A DNA stretch of 64,000 bases from Chelydra serpentina (GCA_037349315.1 JBAIAC010000051.1:26014001-26078000); one strand, 5' to 3'. Shown: positions 41,273 to 54,540, counted from the first letter of the stretch. Program-made: numbers and translations. Notes: generated by a model not told the origin, from the letters alone.

Positions 41273-44200
41273 GAATTAGCTACGGATTCCAGCCTCAGAC
41301 CCATTTTCCTACCACAACTTAAAAGAATGAGAGCAGCCAAACACTTGTCATGAGGCTTCCAGTTCCAGATGCCCATTAGTCAGCACCATATGGCACCTGT
41401 CAAACCTCTTCCATTGTATTCATCTGGTTTTTTTAATGGTTTACCCCCAATCCCCTCAAATACACAAAACATTCTATCTTGGGACAAGCCAAATGTTTAG
41501 TTCTACCACAAACAAATATTGTTTTACTTTTTTGGTTCCCTGAAATTTTTTTAAAAAATTAATTGTGGATTGATCTGCAATTTTTTTTTTTTAATTACAG
41601 TTCCATTGAAACTCCCCTCTCCGCCCCCTCCCCCAACTGGTTATTCACACAGATCTACCCTCGCATCCTAAGAACACAGCCAGATTCTCCTAGTCCAAAA
41701 CCTGTCAAACAGCATTTAAAAATGTGAGCATTGATGAGTTGCAAACCGTTCCTAATTAGCTGTTCTAACAGCGTCTGAATGAATAATTATAAAAATACAT
41801 CAGATCCATTCACAATATTTTGAATATTTATCTGGATCTGTGATCACATGGAAACCAAAGTCAAAAGTCCAGAACTGAGTTTCTGAAACCAGCCATGCCC
41901 CTCTCAGTCCATTGATTTCTTTTAATAAATCCTTCAGATCTCATTTCACAGGAGCCCCTGACATCAGGGATATTCCATCTATTAATTTCCCTTTCAGCTA
42001 GTTCTTAAAGTCTACACTTAATGAATAGGTTTCAGTGAATAATTGGAGCAATGGAAAACTGGTTTCTGATCATAAGAATTAATCAAGCCTTTTCTTTAGT
42101 TTCAGTAAGAGATGGGACTAAACTCTATCTATACCCCCCTAGAAATGTGGGGTGTTCAAAGTCTGGATCCTTATCTGAATTCCCACATCTACGCTCATCT
42201 GCTAGCTGCAGTTTGTCTAGGGTGACACACCCTTATATTCACTTTCAGTTTTGGTGATGAATGAACCAAAAATTCACTAATGAAACTGTCATGTTTTGTC
42301 TACTTTCGCATCAAAAAGATGAATCAGAGTATTGCCAACTCTTGTGTTTTTGAGGTTTCCTTCAAACTCTAACTCCTGGAGTCAGGTGATTACTCGAGCA
42401 TCTCAGCTTTCATTTTTTTTTAAAAAGTAATTTTCTAGCCCTCACCGCTGCAGAGAAAAACACCAGAAGTCAAGTAAAAAGAACCAAATATTATTATTTT
42501 TTAAATCTCATAATTTGTGTGCCAATCTCATGATTATTTTTGGTGTCTGACTCACAACTTTAAAACACTTGGGGTTGACAATGCTGGAATTGGGCCAGGT
42601 TCATTCAGAATTGGACTTTGATTAACAGCATTCTCACACTAGAGTGAATGGTTAGACAAATCTGAGGTGAGATGTGAATTTGTACCCAACCTAAGTCAAG
42701 TGAGTTTGGGGGTTTTGTAATTACATTTATTCATAGAGGAATATTTTAAGGCCTAAATTTAAAAATGTGAGGTGTCCAACTGCACACTTAATTTGTGTGC
42801 TCATTAACTGCAAATACATGCAGACTGGGTAATTGCACTTTCAAATTACCATAATTACTCACTTGTGCATGAACTTAGGTGATTGACATGTACAACTGTG
42901 GTAACTACACTGATAAATTAGATGCAGGTACATGTGTTTGAAAACAAGACTCTTCCTGTATAGATTGCTAGGAGAAGCTCATATCTTCATCATCATCACT
43001 GCACCTAGAATCCTCACTCATGGACCCAGTACTCCACTGTGCTAGGTGCTGTACAAACACAGAACAAAAAGACAGTCCCTGCCCCAAAGAGCTTCCAGTA
43101 TTAGTAAAATCAAGCTTCTCAGGCACGGCTCACCTCAGGTGTTCAAAAATCAAGAGTCAGGCCCCTAAATCATGAGATTGGCTTACAAATCATGATATTT
43201 AGAAATAATAAATGGTGGGTCCTTTTTGTTTGTTGTCTGTTTTTGGAGGCTTTAGGGGGTCACCTTTTCAACCTTTTCTCTGTAACCATGAAAGCAATGA
43301 AATTACCTTTTTTTAAAAACAAAAGCAGATTCTTCCATAATCATCTGACTCAAAGGCTGGAACTTTAAGAAAATCGCCAAATAGCATGAGACATGCAATT
43401 GAATCGTGAGAGTTAGCAACACTGTCTCTCTCTCTGGATCAGAGAATCATCATCAGTGCATTCAGCCCCGACTGCCAATGTTGGAGATTCATTACTCTGT
43501 TTTCATCCCTTCTCTGTTGGGGTTTTGGTATGTCACACCCCCGTTTTCACCCCTCTGTCTTGGGGTTGCAGCACCTCTACGTCTGCCTGTATACAGGAAG
43601 TGCAATGTGAAAATTATTCCCAAAAGAGGAAGACGTTAACTGAACGTTGTAAATGGCTTGAGCATCAGTTTGAATTTTAGGCAAAGGTTATAGATGGTTC
43701 TTGTTTGACACAGGCTCCAGCCCAAATTCTAGATCTGAACAAGCCTCAGTTTTAGGAGGTGCTGGAACCCTAAACCCAGATCTAGTCTGAATATTGCAAA
43801 AGGCAGAGTTGTAATGAGGTGACCCAAATCCCTGGATCTAAATGCCTGTAGACCTGGGAGTATGCAGCTGTGGATCATGTTCTCCCCATCTTGTTTTAAT
43901 TGCATTGATTAATTCACCCCTGATCTCTAAGGGGCCTGATCCGTAAGATTTAAATCTTGTGGTTAAGCTAATGACAAGTGGAAGTTCTGTTTGAGCGAGG
44001 GCAAAGTACATCAGGATTAGGCCCAATGGGAATCAGTCTTTTCAGTCATTCGCCCCCCACTTGCTCAGGAAGTGACACATTCTTCCTATCACTTAACGAT
44101 GCATCCTTCTTTCTCATAACAGGAATGGGAAAATGGTAAAATAACTTTGAAAGGCAAGTGATTCCTATGCTTTAACACCTTCCAACAGATGCTGTTCTTA

Positions 44201-45310
44201 CCCAAAGCAGAGTTACTTGAATTATTAATAGTTTCCAACAGCTCAGCTTGAAATAATTTAGCATTTGAAAGAGAAGAGTCACTCTCATTATTCAAAGTGC
44301 AGAAACATTTTGGTTATTAAAAATATGCTCCTAAAAAAAAAGTCTGTACAATTTGTATCTTTTTCTCCAGATACCAGCATGAGAATGAGATCCAGAGAAA
44401 CCTGTGCACTTGCTGAAGGTTAATTGATAAAATACAATGTAACAGAGAAGTCTGCATATTCCCTTTAAAATTGAGACACACTAGTCTGCTCCTTCGTTGT
44501 TTTAGCTTTACAGGATTTTTAAAATTTGCAGTCAGAGATTCCTTGATTCATCTGGAGGCTTGATGCGAGAGCTGGTCAAATTATTCATTGCAAATACATT
44601 TTACGTGAATGTAGCTTGGTGTGTTTTGCATTCCCCTTTCTAGGCTATACTGCTAGTGGATAACAGCTTACTGCTGCTACCAGCATTGGGCTCAGGTGGG
44701 AGTGGTCTGCGATGTGGTGCTGAGGATCCTATGTTCAAACCTGATGATATGTGATGAGGGTTGTTAGGTGTATGTAATCACTTCTTCCTGTCTGCAAAAT
44801 ATTCATGGTCCAGCCCTGATTTCTGGAAACATATTAGTCAGTCAGAAATATTCACAGGATAGTCTGGGGAAACTATTCTGAGCAGAAGGATGCTAAAAAT
44901 TTACTCATTTTAGGTGCCATTTGCCTCTGTCAGAGGGGGCTGCACAAGGGCTGGGCTGAACTATTTCTGTCCTACCTGAGGCTTACCTGTAAGTGGTGCC
45001 TATGGCTTGGACAGATGCTCCAGCCTTAGGGTGGAAATAGTTCTTGCAGACTATTCCGCAAATAGGTACATGTCACTAATACATTTGCAAATATCCTGGC
45101 CCAGTTGCTGTTTGGACACTATTGGGGATATTCTGCCACCTTAAATTCCCTCTTCAGCTTTAAACAGACTCTGTTCTAACCCTCTGTGTATATTGTGGGT
45201 GTTCTTAGACAGCTTTCGTGCCCAGAGGTGGCAGATTACGTGATTTCTGTACCTGTCTATACAGAGAGTTTGCTCTGGAATCCTTTGTGGATGACAAGTG
45301 CTATATTCAG
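41273..45310. other. Non-coding stretch without a recognisable gene
   Basis: AT-rich with short frames only. A MIR-like piece (TGTGCTAGGTGCTGTACAAA, CAGTCCCTGCCCCAAAGAGC) lies at about 43035-43100. Several stretches (42340-42560, 43140-43400) repeat phrases such as CATGAGATT, TTCTAGCCCTCA and TTTTTAAA and are probably one diverged repeat family in two orientations. Confidence 0.45.
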
Positions 45311-45317
45311 AGGATTT

Positions 45318-45460
45318 AAGGCAAGAAGGGGCAACTCTGATTATCCAGTCTGACCTCCTGCATAACATGAGCCAGACAAATTAACCCTGTAATTCCTGCA
45401 GTAAGCCCATAACTTCTGGTTGAACCAGAGCATCTTGTTTAGAAAGATGTTAACAGACAG
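45318..45460 (-). mobile_element. CR1/L3-like 3' relic
   Basis: TTATCCAGTCTGACCTCCTG, CATAACATGAGCCAGACAAA, TAATTCCTGCAG and AGCCCATAACTTCTGGTTGA match the reverse complement of the older CR1-type 3' region also present at 34082-34240. Confidence 0.7.
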
Positions 45461-45772
45461 AGTTTTCAGGGCCAGATTTTTAGCTACTCAGCTCCCCAAA
45501 CTGGGGCCAGATTTTCAAAAGAGCTTAGCTTCTGTTTCGGCACAAAAATAAGTACAAAATTTTCAAAAGGGCTCAGCACTCCATGTGTTCATTTGAAAAT
45601 CTGCCCGTTCAGTTCGGTGGCTAAGTGGGTGCTGCTGAGTTTTTTGGAAATGTGGTCCCCATACCAAGAGACTAGTGCTCAGAAGAGAGAGAGCTGGAAT
45701 TGCTCAACACTGGGCATTGTGAGCATAACCACCTCTTTCCTGTGCTCATTATGGTGCATGGACTTTTTACAC

Positions 45773-46022
45773 CTAGCAATAGCAGCTCCACATAGGCACA
45801 TGCATTGAGGTCGGGTTAGTGCAATACAGGAGCCTCCCGATCTGATCCAGCCGTGAGTTTGCAGAAGTACAGCTCCCAGCTCTTTGTGTGTCTCTTGTGC
45901 TCTCCTTGCCCATGGCGGTAAATCTGCCTCTGCTCTCTTTGAAACGCTTCAGTCCTGTGTCCTCCACAATCTCTTTAGTTCGTTTAATCTCAGTTTTATC
46001 AAACTCCACTGGTCCATCAGCA
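45773..46022 (-). CDS. Candidate host exon, unrecognised
   Basis: The minus strand has a convincing acceptor, TATTTTATTCCCTCTCAG, ending at 46023. It is followed by an open frame of about 82 codons to a stop at 45773. The first 50 residues are highly charged and not low-complexity (VEFDKTEIKRTKEIVEDTG, then KRFKESRGRFTAMGKES). It would be a last exon or be joined by an unseen donor. I do not recognise the protein, and no other exon is evident nearby. Confidence 0.2.
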
Positions 46023-46349
46023 CTGAGAGGGAATAAAATATTTATTATTGCCATTATCAGCGACTGTAAACAGCATTATGCTCCTGCCCTTGGTTTGCTT
46101 ATCAATGTTTCTCTGTCAAGAGTAATCTCTGCGGACAGGCGCAATGTGCATACACATGCCTGGTACAACAGAAGAACAAAGGGACGGGGGAGACAGAATA
46201 TTAGTGTTTCTAAAATAAAGGTCACTGCCGACGTCTGGTCCTTGAATAGCCCAATACATCTTCCTGAGGAAATACAATCCGCTGCTCTTCTTAACCCTTA
46301 GTGTATTCAGTGCCTGTGTTCCAGAGTGAGATGCTGTGGACAAATACAC

Positions 46350-47630
46350 CTGCTACCAATACCTCAGGCCCGCAAATAGCCCCTGTGCCCAATTAACCTC
46401 ACTGCTGCTTCCTGGAGCAACAGCCCTTCTTTAGTGGCTACAGAAGGCCAACATTCAACACCCACTCCTCCCTCAGGAGGTGCCTGACAGCTCAACCTGA
46501 TCTTCGTTGTGTGGCAAGGAGGTGCTTGGCAATAATGCTAAAGGACCCTGAGTAAGTCCCTGGACACTGTTTTGAACATTCTCCTCTCTCTCGCTTTCTA
46601 TGCAATGACTCGGTGATGCCCCAGCACGGCTACTGCTGAGGAGAGCAAATGCAGACTGCAGCCAGCTAGCGACACTGCTGCATGACTTACAGCAGAACAC
46701 AATGCATCTTCCAAGGTGTGGGATAGGCTGGGCAAGGAGAGATGGGATTTGGCTGAGAAAGGAGGTGACAGTGCATGTCGCTGTCTTGACTGGTGATCAA
46801 CCCTGAATGCTTTCTGCAGACAGAGCTCCCATTGAAAGCACAGGGGGATCCAGGGTGCTTTTTCCTCCCTTTGCCTTCTCTCTTGCTCACCGACTCTCTC
46901 TCAGTCATGCTGTGTGCCATGAAATGATGCTAAATACTGTTGAACACATGCTTTAGTGGGACCCTGGAGAAATATCAGTGACCCAAAGGGTTTGAGCCAC
47001 AAAGGGATCTAGGCACCTAACTGCCACTTTAGGTGGCAAAGTCCAAAAAGCAGATCCTCAAATTCCCCACTCAGCTGTCGCCCAACTCTGTAGGTGCCTG
47101 AAGTCTCCAGGCACCTAAGTTTCCACAGGTAAAGTCCTCTAAGTGCCTACCTTTCTGCTGGTGGGCATGCACAAACTAGGCATTCCCCACCTATCTTGCC
47201 TGGCAACCAAGCATCCCCCCACCCCTTCCACACGACTCCCATTTGTAAGAGGATGGAAGGGGGGAGAGGGAGAGGAATGGCATTGGGTCTTTGCACAAAT
47301 ATAATTGCCATAAAACGGATCTTTCCCCAACCTGAGTGCTTTTGGAACCACCCTCCCTCCCTTCCTTTCTCCCCGGGCTACACGACCCAGGGACTATTGA
47401 GGCCACGGTGCTGGCCAATATATGTACAGGCACAAGGGCACAGTGACTGCTCATTAACAATCTGGTGTGGCTTCTGCTAAATGCTGTACAGAGGTTGATT
47501 GAATTTCAATAAAATCCCTGATTTACACCTGTCTCTCGTTTGGGAACCATGTTGGCATGAAGTGCAGGGGAGAGAAGTTCCAGGCCTGTATCACCAGAGC
47601 AAGGGTGGTGCATTGTAACTTACCAGTCTC
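46350..47630. other. Non-coding stretch without a recognisable gene
   Basis: Only short overlapping frames. AGGTGCCTGAAG and AGGCACCTAAG phrases at 47090-47125 suggest a small inverted-repeat element of the AGGCACCTAA type. No gene. Confidence 0.45.
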
Positions 47631-47733
47631 ATGATCTGGTTGCTGCAGTGTCTATGGGTCCTCTTCAGATTCCTTGGGCTGGGTTCTCAACCTGGTCTGC
47701 CAGGAATTGGTTCAGAATCACATGCTCCTCTTC

Positions 47734-48150
47734 CTACGGGGTCTCCCGGGGCTTCCTCCAAAGCCTCCTCGCCCTGCCCCTCATTGGTGTCCCATCATCT
47801 AATAAGCCCAGTGGGGTTAAGAAGGAGTCATGAGTCACTTCAGCTTCTGAACTTGCAGCCCTGGAGAGCAACTGGTCCAGCTCACTGAAGCATAGGAATG
47901 TGCTAAGTCCCCTCCCGGAGCGACTGGTAGAGTCCTTCACCCTCCAGTACGTGATTTCCGGGTGCTTTATGCGCTCCCTGCACTGGGAGCAGAAAACTGT
48001 TCTGAAGTGCTCAGTGTAGGTCACCACTACAGCTGGCCATGGGGTAGGGGTCAGGGACCTTTGAACAAGGGTCAATGCATTGTTGGAATGGCCTTGGAGA
48101 ACTATCAATACCCAAAACCTGGTACACACCCTTTGCCCCCATTCACGCTG
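47734..48150 (-). pseudogene. Relic of a Myb/SANT-like transposon protein
   Basis: The minus-strand peptide QCRERIKHPEITYWRVKD, followed by STSRSGRG and CFSELDQLLSRAAS, aligns with the second half of the Myb-like domain of the Harbinger protein (QCRVKIKELRQAY, NNRSG, CRFYDELHAILG). The first half, with its tryptophans, is not preserved and the upstream frame does not resemble the domain. The sequence is a different family from the one at 19799. A TGTAGAC end-like phrase at 48324 could be a worn element end, but no partner is clear. Confidence 0.6.
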
Positions 48151-48541
48151 CACTGTAGAGCAGGTACGGGGCCATGCCACAGCCGAGTTATGTACATACA
48201 CCTCTCAGCATGCTAACTTTTGCACTGTTAGCTCTCCTTCAGGAATATGCTTCAGGGCTTCAAATGTGGACAATAGGGAGGTTACGGCACAGCAATGCAC
48301 ATGTGAGTGTGAACAGTCACGCGTGTAGACTTAGTCCATAGCAGAGTCACAGCAAATACTGGCTTCCAGTGAGAAGGAATTGGCGGGGGAAAGAGGGTCA
48401 GGGCAGCTCCGTCCCTTGACACTCTTGGCTGGCAGCTGGAGTGTGCACAGGGTGCATGCGTTGCCCCGATGGGTACCACTGTGGGAAGACGTTCTCTGGC
48501 TTTGGTGGGCTAGCACACACACACATAAAGTAGTACGGACA

Positions 48542-48592
48542 ATCATAGAATCTCAGGGTTGGAAGGGACCTCAGGAGGTCATCTAGTCCAAC
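48542..48592 (-). mobile_element. CR1 3' tail fragment, 51 bp
   Basis: AATCATAGAATCTCAGGGTT, GGAAGGGACCTCAGGAGG and TCATCTAGTCCAAC are the reverse complement of the last part of a CR1 or CR1-tailed SINE. A very short, strongly 5'-truncated insertion. Confidence 0.88.
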
Positions 48593-48599
48593 AAGTGCA

Positions 48600-51000
48600 A
48601 CACATCTCAAATAACAGTGGCTACCAAACAGGTATGTAACTGGTTTTTAGCATGTTTATTTGTCCTTTTTCGGAAGATGTGTTACATTGTCTGACTAGCT
48701 CACTCAGCCATCCTGTTACTATGTGGTGAGGAGATTATGTGCTCAGACTAGAAGGTTTTAGCACATCTGTTGAAATTTGGGAAATATGAGTAATCAGGCT
48801 CTCTGGTATTCCAGGCCTTGCAAATTATAATTTGATATGGGTAATCACTAGTCTGCTGCTTGTCTGTTATCTTTGAAATCTCCATGAAGTTAGAGTTGTA
48901 ATCAATTAACAGTAAATAGGGTTCTTTGTCAAAATCAATTAAGTCCCTCTCCTAGCCTACGTGATGGTCTCTCTGCAATTTCATATTGCTGCTTGGAAGC
49001 CATGACTTCAACAGTTTTCAGTGGATAATGTTCTTATTGCATGGCTTTATTTAAATCATATGGCTCAATGCACCTGCAAACCTTATTTGGGTTTTCAATT
49101 AAAACCATATATTTAGTCTAAATTAATTATCTAGGTTGTATTTTCAGTAACACCTGGGATTTTCCCTATTGTCCATTTCATTTTTACTTTATCTGTTAGG
49201 GTAAAGGATTTGGTCTTGATAGTTGGCTCACTGCTGTTACTGATTTGTCTGTCTGAATGTGGTGTTGTTCCTAGGCTTTTGGAAACATCTGTGAATTCTA
49301 CACCTTAGCCTCATGTGTTCTTTCCGTATGCTACAAAGAGGTATGTTCAGCACATATTGTGTTTATAGACTAAATTATGGGTGGGAAGGGGTAGGAGTAG
49401 GCAGGTTTTTAGTCCTAGAGTAAAATTTTCAAAAGTGACTTAGGCCCTCAGTCTCAATGAAAGTCAAAGGGACTTGGCTCCTAAGGGCCAGATTTTCAAA
49501 GGTATTTACATACATAATCACAGTTTTAACTGTCATGTGACTACTCTGGACCTACGAATCAGCTCAAGGCACAAAATTCAGATCTAGAATTCTAACACAC
49601 TAAAGTTTCAGGGTTTGGTTCACCCCCGCATCTACAGATCACAAAATGTCATATGACTTGTTCTTCCCCTCCATTATGTGTATACTGTGAAGCACTGTCT
49701 CCACAGCACTGGGAAGTTTCTGCCATGTTAATTTAATAATGCAGTAATATAGATACATTTTAACTGAGTAGTTCCATAATTCCATAAAATCTACTTAATT
49801 TGTCAATATGTCTTTATAATGCATATTTTGTTCAGGTCCTCTTCAAAAGAGTGACATGATTACAATCCCTGCAATTAAATCTGCCACTTCACAAGATGGA
49901 CATCTGAGATATTGTGCAGTAAATATTATAAAAAAACCCATATGTCTTGGTAATGATTTTGAAAGTTTTTAAATATTAAAGTATTACATCCTCATTCGTA
50001 CAAGAGAGTAAATCTTGATGGTACAATTATCCAGTCTATTAAGTATTATCTGGTTTATATAAAACATGCAAGTGTTTCTCCCAGTAGCGCAAGCTGAAGT
50101 AAATGTGAACGAGGTCAGTTTTTTATGTTCACTACAATTTTAAAGAAACAACTAAAACTAGATGTCAAATGTTAGGGATATTGGCAGAGAAGGGAAGGCA
50201 TTTATCTCAGCACACAGTGTCTGCGGTCATGTCCCTCCTTCTGTTACTTCGTTTAAATTGATCTTCTTGAATTCAGATGAGAAGTCATATAAAAATATGA
50301 ATCTGTCTTATTCCCATCAGTCTTTCTGGATATATTCATTGTATAGGGAATGTATGGTTCATTTTTTATTCGGGAGCCTCAGGTTAACTTAGATTTTTCT
50401 TAATGAAATCTTGCCTAGCTGCAGTTTTCACCGGCCTGCAGATATCAGCTATAGCACTGACAACCTCATTAGGGCCCCAATCTACCATACAGCAAGATGG
50501 CTACTGCATGCTATTTATATTTCCTGTAGAGGGCTTTGCCTTTGAGATAATTTGTGGAGCTTTGCTAAATGCTCCAATAAAGTTCCTCTCAAATGCATCA
50601 AAGGCCATTAACATTCTGCTAAGATAGAGTCAGATTTTCAAAAATGACTAATAGGAGTCCAGGAATCACAGTAAAACGATGTACTATCTATCTTCCTTTC
50701 TGTTTTCTTATTCTGTGGCCATTCCCTTGGTGTTTTGGCACTTGTGAGAATATTCATAGATCTCCCTACCCCCACCTCTGGTTACTATCTTACTAACTCT
50801 ATTAAAAGCTAAAGTCCCTGTACTCTGTAAACATTAAAGATCCCATGGCCCCAAGAGCAGACTTTAGCTTAATTCAATGGGGACTAAATCTTTGGTCAAT
50901 ATATCCTTTCCCTTCACTGTTGTGCAGCATGTTGTATGCCTGCTGTTGTGTATCAAGGACGCTGAATAATGAGTAAGGTATCTATGGTACCCCTCTTCCC
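48600..51000. other. Non-coding stretch without a recognisable gene
   Basis: AT-rich. A palindromic AGATTTTCAAA-type MITE is likely at 49424-49498 (AAAATTTTCAAAAGTGACTT ... GGCCAGATTTTCAAA). No other structure was seen. Confidence 0.45.
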
Positions 51001-51275
51001 CATCACTGTAGAATCTGAACACCTCACAATATAAATATTTTATATTAATGTATGTAATTTATATTAATTTATATAATTATATAATTTATATAAATATAAA
51101 TAATGTATTTATCTTTATAACACCTTATACAATTATCCCCATTTTACAGATCGAGAACTGAGGAATAGCGAGGCTAAGTGACTTGCCCATGGTCACACAG
51201 GAACTGTACCTGTAATTGAACCCATTTCTGCTGAGACCAAGGCTTGTGCCCTAATTTCTTGACCATCTTTCTCCA
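51001..51275 (+). repeat. MIR-like SINE interrupted by an AT-rich tract
   Basis: ATCCCCATTTTACAGATCGA, CTAAGTGACTTGCCCATGG and TCACACAGGAACTG follow the MIR order. The part upstream is expanded by an AT-only tract (51030-51118) of ATATAATTTATAT units, probably a microsatellite that grew inside the element. Confidence 0.65.
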
Positions 51276-51808
51276 GCTATGTAGCTTGTAAAGTGCTTGG
51301 ATGGCCTCTGGACTGAAAGGTACTGTAAAAGACAATTGTTCTTGTAATAAACTCTCTTAACATAGCTGAAGTTTCATGTCTGTTCATAAGCGTGTAAGAA
51401 ATCAATTCCAAATAATTGCATTATGTCCTTTGCATTAATGGATTTTCTACAGCAATTGGCTTTATAGACAAACACGTTTATCAGCCTAGCATAACATTTA
51501 CACCATGGAAAATTACAGGACTGTAAGCAAAAGCATCTTTAACATAATGCTTTTAAATAAGAGGCAGTTCCGACAATGCTGTAATTATGAGCATCCCTTC
51601 AGGCTAATCCAGCTAACAAAGTGGTTAGTGCTGAAAGGGTTTTCATCAAAGAATCAAATGTATTCAGGAGAAGAATGAGGAGAAATGCAAAGGAAACATG
51701 CAGACATATTTACTTTGGGCCTGACCTGGTTCCCAATGGGACCCTTTCTATTGGCTTCATCAGGACTTAGACCCTTTGCACCCAAGATTAGTAGTATGGG
51801 GGAAGGTC

Positions 51809-51821
51809 GGGGGGGGGGGGG
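51809..51821. repeat. poly-G homopolymer (13 G)
   Basis: Thirteen consecutive G bases. Confidence 0.9.
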
Positions 51822-52307
51822 TGTTCTGAATTTAAGATGGCAGCAAAATGTTGACCATATTGTGGAACCAGCTGTCTATAAACTGGTAAAATGACCAAGC
51901 AGAGAATGAAAACAGTTACAGTCAGCAAGGGCTTTTTCTCTTGATTAGCCCAAAAAAGTAAAAATAAGTTAACATGATTAGAAAGTAAACAGGAAAACGC
52001 CTCAGCTCCTCAGCCAGATACTACAAGCCCTGAGTCTAGCATCCAACATACTCAAAGATTTAGATTACACACTTCTTCTTTTTTACCACCACACCCCTGC
52101 GTGGTAGTGATTATATATGCAGAAATCATGCATGCAATAGCATATGAGTTCTGCACATACAATTGCAAGCTTACATCAGGTTTGTTTTCTACTCTTTTAA
52201 TTTGGGCCCTTAAAGAGTTATTTATCTTGTCCCTGCTTTCACCCAAAGCTCAGAGCCTCAGCAGCTCTACCAAAATTGGCAGATGCCTCCATGAATGCTT
52301 AGTGCAC

Positions 52308-54235
52308 CCCTATGGTCACACCCTGCACATTATTATAATTATCTTTCTCCAAGATATGCCTTGTGAGGTATCCTATGAAAACGAATAACTCACTGATCAT
52401 TAATATTCTTGTGTGATGTGTGTGCGCTGTGTGTATTGAGAGTTATGGATTTATGCTGGAATTATTGCTAAAGTGTGTTTAAACCAGTTGTGTTGGGGCA
52501 GGGGGGTGGTAAACAAGTTTTCCCTAGACAAAAGAATGTGTATTTGCTTCTCTGACCAGTCCGATCATCAGGTAGAGACAATGAAGGTCCATTTTGTCAT
52601 ATCAGGTAAACAAGGCTATCAAACAAATGCCATGGGAGAGAAGGAAGGGAAGAGACAGCAGGGCATCTACACCCAGGAGGAGAAAGAAACTTTCTCCTGG
52701 ATTTTACTTTTCAAAGAATACATTGCAAAGGTTTACTCATAGGCGCCGACTCCGTGGGTGCTCCAGGGCTGGAAGCGCCACAGGGCGGCGCCTCGGGGGA
52801 GGGGCTCCTCATACTCCTCCCCTGAGGTGCCGCCCCACTGTGCTTCCCCCGCGCCTCCCCTTGCCCAACAGCTGAGAGGCAGCTGGCTGCTGCGACTAAA
52901 AAAAGCGCCTTCGGAGGGAGGCGCCTCCGGCCGCGCCGGGAACCTGGAACCCAGAAGGTGAGTTGGGTGCACGCGGGGTGGGGGCTGGTGGGGAGCTGCC
53001 GGTGGGTGCTCAGCACCCACCAATTTTTCCCGGGGGGAGGAGGCGGGGGCAGGGATTTGGGAAAGGGGTGGAGTTGGGGTGGGGCCCGGGGCGCGAGCAC
53101 CCACCGGCGCCGACAAAAGTTTACTTTTGGGTTTACTTGCCTATAAAGAAAGGGGGCTGAACCTCAAGAGATAAGCAAGTGAATCAACTGATCGTTTACA
53201 ATATTACTGTATTATAAAAGTGTTTAGCATAAGGTCTTTTCTGAAGGCTAATGACACACTGTTAATTAATATAATTGTGAATTGTCTGTCTTAACACTGT
53301 ATGAGGAAATATGGATGCCTAACAATATTATTCTTTAAAGTCTGTGGCCAAACAGGGAGAAACAGGTTCCCTCCCAGACAAGAGAAGGCGGCTATCTACC
53401 TGTCTCCAAAGTAAATTAAGCATTGTGGAATCAAAACAAAAGAAGCCCCATTTACATGCGGGGATGGGAAGCCGAGAGAAAGGGAAAAACAGCGTGAGGG
53501 CATCCTGCCTCTTGAAACAAAGTCATTGAACTTTGGAAGATATAAGCAATGACAGAAGCCATCTTGGCATTCAGCACTAGACAGACACAAGGGAGCAGAG
53601 CTCTTGCAAGCTGAGAAAGTGGGTCCTTCAACCGAGGGGCAGGTTGTTGCATCTGGAAGCTGAAGATAGGTGAGAAATCATCTCGGATGAAGCCTGGGCC
53701 TTGCTAGATTAAGTTTCTGATTTTTAGATGCGTGTTTTGACTTTTATGTGAATGTAACCTTTCTCCCTTTCACTTGGCATCACTTAACCTATGTCCTATT
53801 GTTAAACATTTTGTTTTATTTTACTATAAGGTAACTCAGTGCTGTGTTTCCAGGGAAGGTGCTATTGACCCCCGTTGAGTTAATAAGCTCTGATCTGGGT
53901 TTGTGTCTTTAGAGGAACAAACAAACCTTATTATTTCCCTGAACTGTTCAGGATAGGGCTGGACATTGCAGAGCACACTGCTTGGGAGTGTGTTGGGGTC
54001 ACTTTGCTGGTTGTAACCAAGGCTGATGGATGCCAGAGTGGGGTCGTGGGGCTGTACACAGGCTGCTGAGGTCAGAGCTGCTGAACTAGGGCTGTCTAGC
54101 ACACACACACTTCAGTATGTGACCTGCAGGCTTGTGGGCTGTTGTGAGCACCCCAGGCCGGGAACTACAGCAGCAAGGCATTGTAAGGCACCCCGGGCTG
54201 CAGGCAAATGGTGACACAACCCCTCACAGGTTTGG
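52308..54235 (+). mobile_element. Long LTR-like repeat, split by a hAT-like insertion
   Basis: The first part (TATAATTATCTTTCTCCAAG, GCCTTGTGAGGTATCC) matches the fragment at 37757-37880. After the insertion at 52738-53117 the same non-coding style continues (CATGCGGGGATGGGAAGCC, GCAATGACAGAAGCCATC, GGGAGTGTGTTGGGGTCAC) up to about 54235 with no gag or pol. I recognise it as a frequent turtle repeat, most likely LTR-derived, but cannot assign a family or exact edges. All frames across it are short and non-homologous. Confidence 0.4.
52738..53117. mobile_element. CpG-rich hAT-like non-autonomous element
   Basis: The left end CATAGGCGCCGACTCC, then GTGGGTGCTC, is mirrored at the right by GCGAGCACCCACC then GGCGCCGACAAA. 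The flanking octamers are GGTTTACT (52730-52737) and AGTTTACT (53118-53125), one mismatch, which fits a hAT target duplication. The 380-bp interior is GC- and CpG-rich and codes for nothing; the 129- and 127-residue frames are composition artefacts. Confidence 0.78.
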
Positions 54236-54540
54236 ATTGCACCCCAAACTCCATAACAGTCCCCCCAAGTGGTGACTATGCATCATATATGGAGTCACCC
54301 AGACCCACTCCATCCCTCCTTCCAGGAGCTTATGACCTGAACCCATCCCTTCCAGGAGCGTGTGACTATATATAACATTAGGGTGCAGGGGGATGATATC
54401 AGTGGGGTGATGCATGAGAACGGAGATGGACTGGGGAGTATGGCCCATAGAGTATTCCTGATTTACAGCTCTGAAAATGGAGATATGAGAGAACAACGCG
54501 GCCCCACCAGCAAAACATAAAGACTTTTATTGTGGTCTCA

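Noticed and set aside
52711..53116. CpG island or promoter with 127-129-residue frames
   Set aside because: The CpG-rich block has inverted ends and flanking near-duplicate octamers, so it is a mobile element and not a host promoter.
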